DNA of 10,934 bases, from the NCBI GenBank assembly GCA_020426065.1, contig JAGQQT010000095.1, positions 1-10,934 on the forward strand, in the 5' to 3' direction. The position numbers and the translations under genes were made by a program. Positions 7,635 through 10,934 of the stretch are shown one piece after another. The notes under the pieces were generated by a model. That model ran no database searches. It was not told the origin of the DNA and saw only the letters and a program-made list of their open reading frames with translations. Origin of the DNA: Planctomycetaceae bacterium. Its GTDB lineage: Bacteria; Planctomycetota; Planctomycetia; Planctomycetales; Planctomycetaceae. Position 1 is the stretch's first letter. Every line of letters begins with the position of its first letter.

Positions 7635-8770
7635 AGATTAGTCTCCTTCCGCGCCCATTGATCCAGCGCGGTTAATTCTTCCAGACTCGGAGCGGGATGA
7701 TAGGTATGTTTTTCCAGAAGTTCCCGACAGACTCCTGTCATATCATAGAAAGAAATCTCCCGGCGAAGATACCGAGAAACAGCAATCTCATTGGCAGCAT
7801 TCAGGACGGCTCCGGTGGTTCCGCCTCTCCGGGCCACTTCAAATCCCAAACCCAATGCGGGGAAAGTCTCCAGATCCGGCGGAAAAAAGTCCAGCCGGAG
7901 TGGTTTTTGATAGTCGCATGATTCCGTAACCGCCTCCCAACGCTCAGGATACGACAATGCGTACTGAATCGGCAACCGCATATCCGGTGGCGACAGTTGG
8001 GCAATTTGAGATCCGTCCATGAATTCCACCAGGGAATGCACAATGGATTGAGGATGAACGACAACGCCGATCTGGTCTGCTTGTAAATTGAACAACCAGC
8101 GTGCTTCAATGATTTCCAGGGCCTTGTTCATCATGGTCGCCGAGTCGATCGTAATCTTCGGCCCCATCGACCAGGTGGGATGCTTCAGGGCCAGATCGGG
8201 ACCAGCGTTTTCGATTTCTGCGGCCGTTTTACCGCGAAACGGCCCCCCACTCGAAGTCAGGATGATCTTCCGGACTTCATTCGCCCGTCCCGACTGCAAC
8301 GCCTGAAAGATTGCGGAATGTTCACTGTCAACGGGAATCAGCTCGCAGCCGGATTCCGCCGCTGCCTGCATGATCAATCCCCCGGCAACCACCAGGGTTT
8401 CTTTGTTGGCCAGGGCAATCCGCTTCCCGGCTCGAGCGGCGGCCAGAGAACTGATCAATCCGGCCGCTCCGACAATTGCGGCCACAACAGTATCGTTATC
8501 AGATCCCCCCGCAGTCTGCTCCAGTGCCTCAGCACCATATTGCACTTGAGTTCCAGCAGGAAAACTCGACTCGTCGACCTCGCTCCGAATCGATTCTTCG
8601 GAGAGGATGGCGATCTCGGGCTGAAATTCGTGGCAGATTTCCGCCAGTTTTTTCCAGTCCCGATGCGCAGAAACGGCCTGCAGACGCAGCCGATCGGGAT
8701 GGGCTCGCACCACATCCAGACAACTCGTTCCGATGGAACCGGTCGCTCCCAGCAACGCAATCTGTCTCAT
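7622..8770 (-). CDS. dxr: 1-deoxy-D-xylulose 5-phosphate reductoisomerase
   Basis: 382 residues, close to the usual 380-400. Converts 1-deoxy-D-xylulose 5-phosphate to 2-C-methyl-D-erythritol 4-phosphate with NADPH and a divalent metal, the committed step of the MEP isoprenoid pathway in the cytosol. Seen: NADPH-binding GATGSIG (8-14); ALANKETLV (119-127); metal ligands Asp148 and Glu150 in VDSEHSA; SSGGPFR (173-179), matching the substrate-binding loop; HPTWSMG (197-203), the flexible active-site lid; [12 protein letters not shown] (208-219) with Asn215, Lys216 and metal ligand Glu219; HPQSIVHS (239-246); and AANE (325-328) in the C-terminal helical domain. All catalytic residues are present. 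The ATG at 8770 is followed directly by [14 protein letters not shown], the typical family start, though upstream only a weak TGAAG ribosome site is seen. The stop shares a base with an internal ATG of the protease gene (TAATG), and the two genes overlap. It is the first gene of the minus-strand run, so its promoter must lie in the gap to its right. Confidence 0.98.
   Translation of the reverse strand: MRQIALLGATGSIGTSCLDVVRAHPDRLRLQAVSAHRDWKKLAEICHEFQPEIAILSEESIRSEVDESSFPAGTQVQYGAEALEQTAGGSDNDTVVAAIVGAAGLISSLAAARAGKRIALANKETLVVAGGLIMQAAAESGCELIPVDSEHSAIFQALQSGRANEVRKIILTSSGGPFRGKTAAEIENAGPDLALKHPTWSMGPKITIDSATMMNKALEIIEARWLFNLQADQIGVVVHPQSIVHSLVEFMDGSQIAQLSPPDMRLPIQYALSYPERWEAVTESCDYQKPLRLDFFPPDLETFPALGLGFEVARRGGTTGAVLNAANEIAVSRYLRREISFYDMTGVCRELLEKHTYHPAPSLEELTALDQWARKETNLWQP
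7643..7648 (-). promoter_or_regulatory. Strong ribosome binding site for the rseP-like gene, inside dxr
   Basis: AAGGAG on the minus strand lies eight bases before the GTG at 7634 and about twenty before the ATG at 7622. It sits within the last codons of dxr, decides for the GTG start, and allows coupled translation of the two genes. Confidence 0.7.
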
Positions 8771-9079
8771 ATCGGAACTTCAGGTCAGCCAAAAAACGGT
8801 TCTCAAGGTAACTGCGATTGTCCGTACGCCTCAACCTGCCCAAATGTTTGACAGAAATTCCCAGCAGAGCTGGACTGTTCTGACCGCCGTCACCAAATTC
8901 TCAAGTGTTGAAAATTGGCGCAGGCAACAAACTTTGACACGTCAGCAGCACGGAACGCTCATCGCCCGAACATCTTCACATGTAAAGGGTTCCACCGGAA
9001 ACCCGTCGGAGTCTAGTGCCTCTCCCGCGATGTCCACAAGGCTACGATCTCACCAGAGCCGGATGAGCTCCCCGATTTC

Positions 9080-9108
9080 GGGACATTTCCAGCCTGACCT
9101 GTTATAGT
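9080..9108 (+). promoter_or_regulatory. Candidate sigma-70-type promoter of the secreted-protein gene
   Basis: GGGACA (9080-9085, four of six -35 bases) and TATAGT (9103-9108, five of six -10 bases) are separated by exactly 17 nt. Transcription would start near 9115, giving a leader of about 57 nt before the ATG at 9172. The -35 overlaps the short hairpin at 9071-9082. Based on E. coli consensus only. Confidence 0.4.
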
Positions 9109-9160
9109 TTCCGGTGAGCCGCCAACTCATCTTTGAATGGATTCGCTTCTCCCGAGACAT

Positions 9161-9166
9161 GGAGGA
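9161..9166 (+). promoter_or_regulatory. Ribosome binding site of the secreted-protein gene
   Basis: GGAGGA lies five bases before the ATG at 9172. This near-perfect Shine-Dalgarno fixes the start of a gene whose end is outside the window. Confidence 0.75.
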
Positions 9167-9171
9167 ACACA

Positions 9172-10934
9172 ATGAGAGAACTGCTTCGAGTTCGTCTGTT
9201 CTGCTTTGCACTGACGTTTTCACTCATCCAGCTATGCCTGCCACTACAAGGGGCCGAAAAACCTCTGCAGGATTCCATTCTGGCCAGACTCCCTGCTGAA
9301 ACACCCTTTGTCTCGATCAGCCGACTGCAGCGGGAACAGCTCCAGGCTATTCTGGCTCATCCGTTTATCCAGCAGTGCCTGGACAACCCGGAATGCCGGG
9401 AGTTGTTTCGCCAAGTCATGAACGATGAAGAAGGCCTGGGCGGCATCATTCAATTCTGGAACAGTCTGGGAACAACTCCTGAGGGTCAGGAAGTACAATG
9501 GCTCTTGCAGGATCTGGCTTCCCATGAACTGTTTCTCTACGGAGACCCCACCTGGCTGGATGCTCCACAAGCCGTTGCCGAGATGCAGAAGCTGGCCGAT
9601 GTCTCCATTGAAGATCAAAAACCGGATTCCGGTGACCTCAATGTCGATGAGGAAAAATACGCCCGTCTACTCAAGCAATATCAGGCAGTGCCACAGGAAA
9701 TTTACGATCGCATCCAGATTCCGAATCTGGTTTTCGGAGCCAAATCGTCCGACAGCAAACGGGCTGGCGCACTCTTTGATCAGTTAATTACGCTCTGGGA
9801 ACAGTTCCGGGAGAATGATGAAAACGAGATTCCGCAAAACTATCTGGACCTGGTTTCCGTTCAGACGATCAACAATCAGAAGTTTCTCACACTGAAAATC
9901 CCGGGACGCTGGATTCCCACCTATCTGCTGGATCGTTCCCGGATGACGCAGTCCCAGGAAGAACTGATCGACTTTTTCCTGGACGGCCTGGCCCGACGTT
10001 CGTTCACGGTGGCACTGGGTATGAGAGAGGACCAGATTCTGGTCTCACTGGGAGGTTCGTTGGACCATCTGGAACAGCAACCTGCAGAAAACTCCCTGCT
10101 GGATCTGCCTGAGTTCCAACCATTGCAGGAACAGGCTGACGCTTCGATCACATCGGTCAGTTATCGCAGCAAGGCATTCACTCAACTGGGGTGGACCAAA
10201 GAAAACATCCAGGAAACATTCGCAGATTATGCTGAGCAGATTCGCAATTCGATCAAGGACGAACAGGACGAGCAAAAGAAAGTGTTCGGCACGCGAATGG
10301 CCAACGACATCCTGGAACTGGGTCAGGACCTGCAGACATTCCGTACGGAACCCGCTGCGGCGTTATCATTCAGCCTGATGCAGGAGAATGCCTGGGAGCG
10401 GATTCATTACGACTGGTCCGAACATCCCGAACGGAACGGAACCGCTCCACTCGATATTCTCAAGCAGATCGGAACCGGCCACGCCCTCGTTTACGCTCAG
10501 CGGCGGGCCTATCGACCGGAAGTGTTTGAGTTCCGGCAAAAATGGGCGAACCGCATCTGGTGGTATGTCACATCGATCGCCGCTCAGGCGGAAGCTCAGG
10601 AACTGAATGGTTACATGTTTATCGCCAACATGTTCCGCCCCACTCTCCGGGAACTTGCCACAACCACGAAAGAACTCTGGATTCCGGCCTTTGAAGATGG
10701 CCAGTCCGCGCTGGTTCTTTCGGTGCGTGAGTTGACGGATAACGATGCTCTTCCGGCCGCACTGGAACAATTCCCTTCCCGTTCCCTGCCCCAGGTGGCC
10801 TGGATGAGCCGGATCACCGATCAGCAGAAATTGCTCGACGCCTGCAACCGATATCGAAAAGCCCTGAATGATGTCGGCACCATGCTCGGAGCGGCGGGTG
10901 ATGATGGCCAACCCGTTTCCATCCCCGCCCCGGA
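9172..10934 (+). CDS. Large secreted protein of unknown function, 3' end cut by window edge
   Basis: The frame is open from the ATG at 9172 to the last base, 587 codons with no stop, and I translated it completely. Seen: a signal peptide (MRELLRVR, hydrophobic FCFALTFSLIQLCLPL, likely cleavage near QGA-E around residues 27-28); an opening LARLPAETPFVSISRL pattern followed by a helical stretch with a Cys pair (Cys69, Cys75); acidic, glutamine-rich helices, among them SQEELIDFFLDGLARRSFT; a beta-like VALGMREDQILVSLGG; a charged helix KDEQDEQKKVFGTRM; and a Trp/Tyr-rich segment RIWWYVTS. No catalytic motif, repeat or membrane anchor beyond the signal peptide is recognised. The opening, an LPA-T-like phrase then alternating helices and strands, recalls large exported proteins such as DUF3352, but this is a faint resemblance. 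The gene is divergent from dxr and has its own promoter and ribosome site, so it is probably not functionally tied to the minus-strand genes. Likely located outside the inner membrane. Confidence 0.85.
   Translation, partial: MRELLRVRLFCFALTFSLIQLCLPLQGAEKPLQDSILARLPAETPFVSISRLQREQLQAILAHPFIQQCLDNPECRELFRQVMNDEEGLGGIIQFWNSLGTTPEGQEVQWLLQDLASHELFLYGDPTWLDAPQAVAEMQKLADVSIEDQKPDSGDLNVDEEKYARLLKQYQAVPQEIYDRIQIPNLVFGAKSSDSKRAGALFDQLITLWEQFRENDENEIPQNYLDLVSVQTINNQKFLTLKIPGRWIPTYLLDRSRMTQSQEELIDFFLDGLARRSFTVALGMREDQILVSLGGSLDHLEQQPAENSLLDLPEFQPLQEQADASITSVSYRSKAFTQLGWTKENIQETFADYAEQIRNSIKDEQDEQKKVFGTRMANDILELGQDLQTFRTEPAAALSFSLMQENAWERIHYDWSEHPERNGTAPLDILKQIGTGHALVYAQRRAYRPEVFEFRQKWANRIWWYVTSIAAQAEAQELNGYMFIANMFRPTLRELATTTKELWIPAFEDGQSALVLSVRELTDNDALPAALEQFPSRSLPQVAWMSRITDQQKLLDACNRYRKALNDVGTMLGAAGDDGQPVSIPAP

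Larger units (their letters stand above)
8771..9171. other. 401-nt gap between divergent genes
   Basis: No convincing coding frame, RNA gene or repeat is visible; open frames here either start inside dxr antisense or lack ribosome sites and recognisable content. It must hold promoters for dxr (minus) and for the secreted protein (plus). A plausible plus promoter is annotated separately. I found no good sigma-70 pair for dxr. Two small hairpins occur, CCAGC-AGA-GCTGG (8861-8873) and CCCGA-TT-TCGGG (9071-9082); both are too short to call functional. Confidence 0.6.

Noticed and set aside
8529..8843. Minus-strand frame of 104 codons overlapping the dxr start in another frame
   Set aside because: It is a frame-shifted reading of dxr with low-complexity Arg/Ser content and no family features.
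8861..8873. CCAGC-AGA-GCTGG hairpin in the divergent gap
   Set aside because: A five-bp stem too far from either start and without a U-run; not enough to call a regulatory element.
8936..8941. TTGACA-like -35 box on the plus strand in the gap
   Set aside because: No acceptable -10 sequence follows at 15-19 nt.
8733..9107. Plus-strand open frame of 124 codons spanning the dxr start and the gap
   Set aside because: It begins antisense inside dxr, has no ribosome site or recognisable protein content, and its composition looks like random translation.

Overview
The window looks like a stretch of a chromosomal core region from a member of the Planctomycetota, probably order Planctomycetales. That assignment is inferred from the protein families and was not searched. 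The supporting signs are an oversized RseP-type site-2 protease with four PDZ-like modules, an SGNH hydrolase with a GLHD motif, a protein carrying a WHQIMHRRE motif that I associate with planctomycete proteins, and a large secreted protein of no obvious family. Base composition is balanced to mildly GC-rich and even throughout. I see no insertion sequence, phage gene, CRISPR array, tRNA or rRNA.

Layout: eight genes lie on the minus strand and one on the plus strand. In minus-strand transcription order, from right to left, they are: (1) dxr, the second enzyme of the MEP isoprenoid pathway, overlapping (2) an rseP-like intramembrane protease by 13 nt; (3) a perfect 13-bp hairpin at 5571-5602 that probably ends or attenuates that unit; (4) an RluA-family pseudouridine synthase coupled through an ATGA overlap to (5) a HAD phosphatase; (6) a planctomycete-type protein of unknown function, followed after about ten bases by (7) a small membrane-anchored TPR protein; (8) a hybrid sensor histidine kinase with a KdpD-type four-helix membrane domain and a C-terminal receiver; and (9) 29 nt further on, an SGNH/GDSL hydrolase with a signal peptide, cut by the left edge. 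The plus-strand gene starts at 9172, facing away from dxr across a 401-nt gap. It encodes a secreted protein of at least 587 residues and runs off the right edge.

Functional links: dxr next to rseP is a remnant of the widespread bacterial frr-uppS-cdsA-dxr-rseP-bamA order, here without the other members on either visible side. The synthase/phosphatase pair is ordinary housekeeping. The kinase may regulate the hydrolase behind it, but this rests only on distance and strand. No defence, biosynthetic or mobile system is visible. The points most worth following are the multi-PDZ protease, the WHQIMHRRE protein, the secreted unknown and the perfect hairpin.
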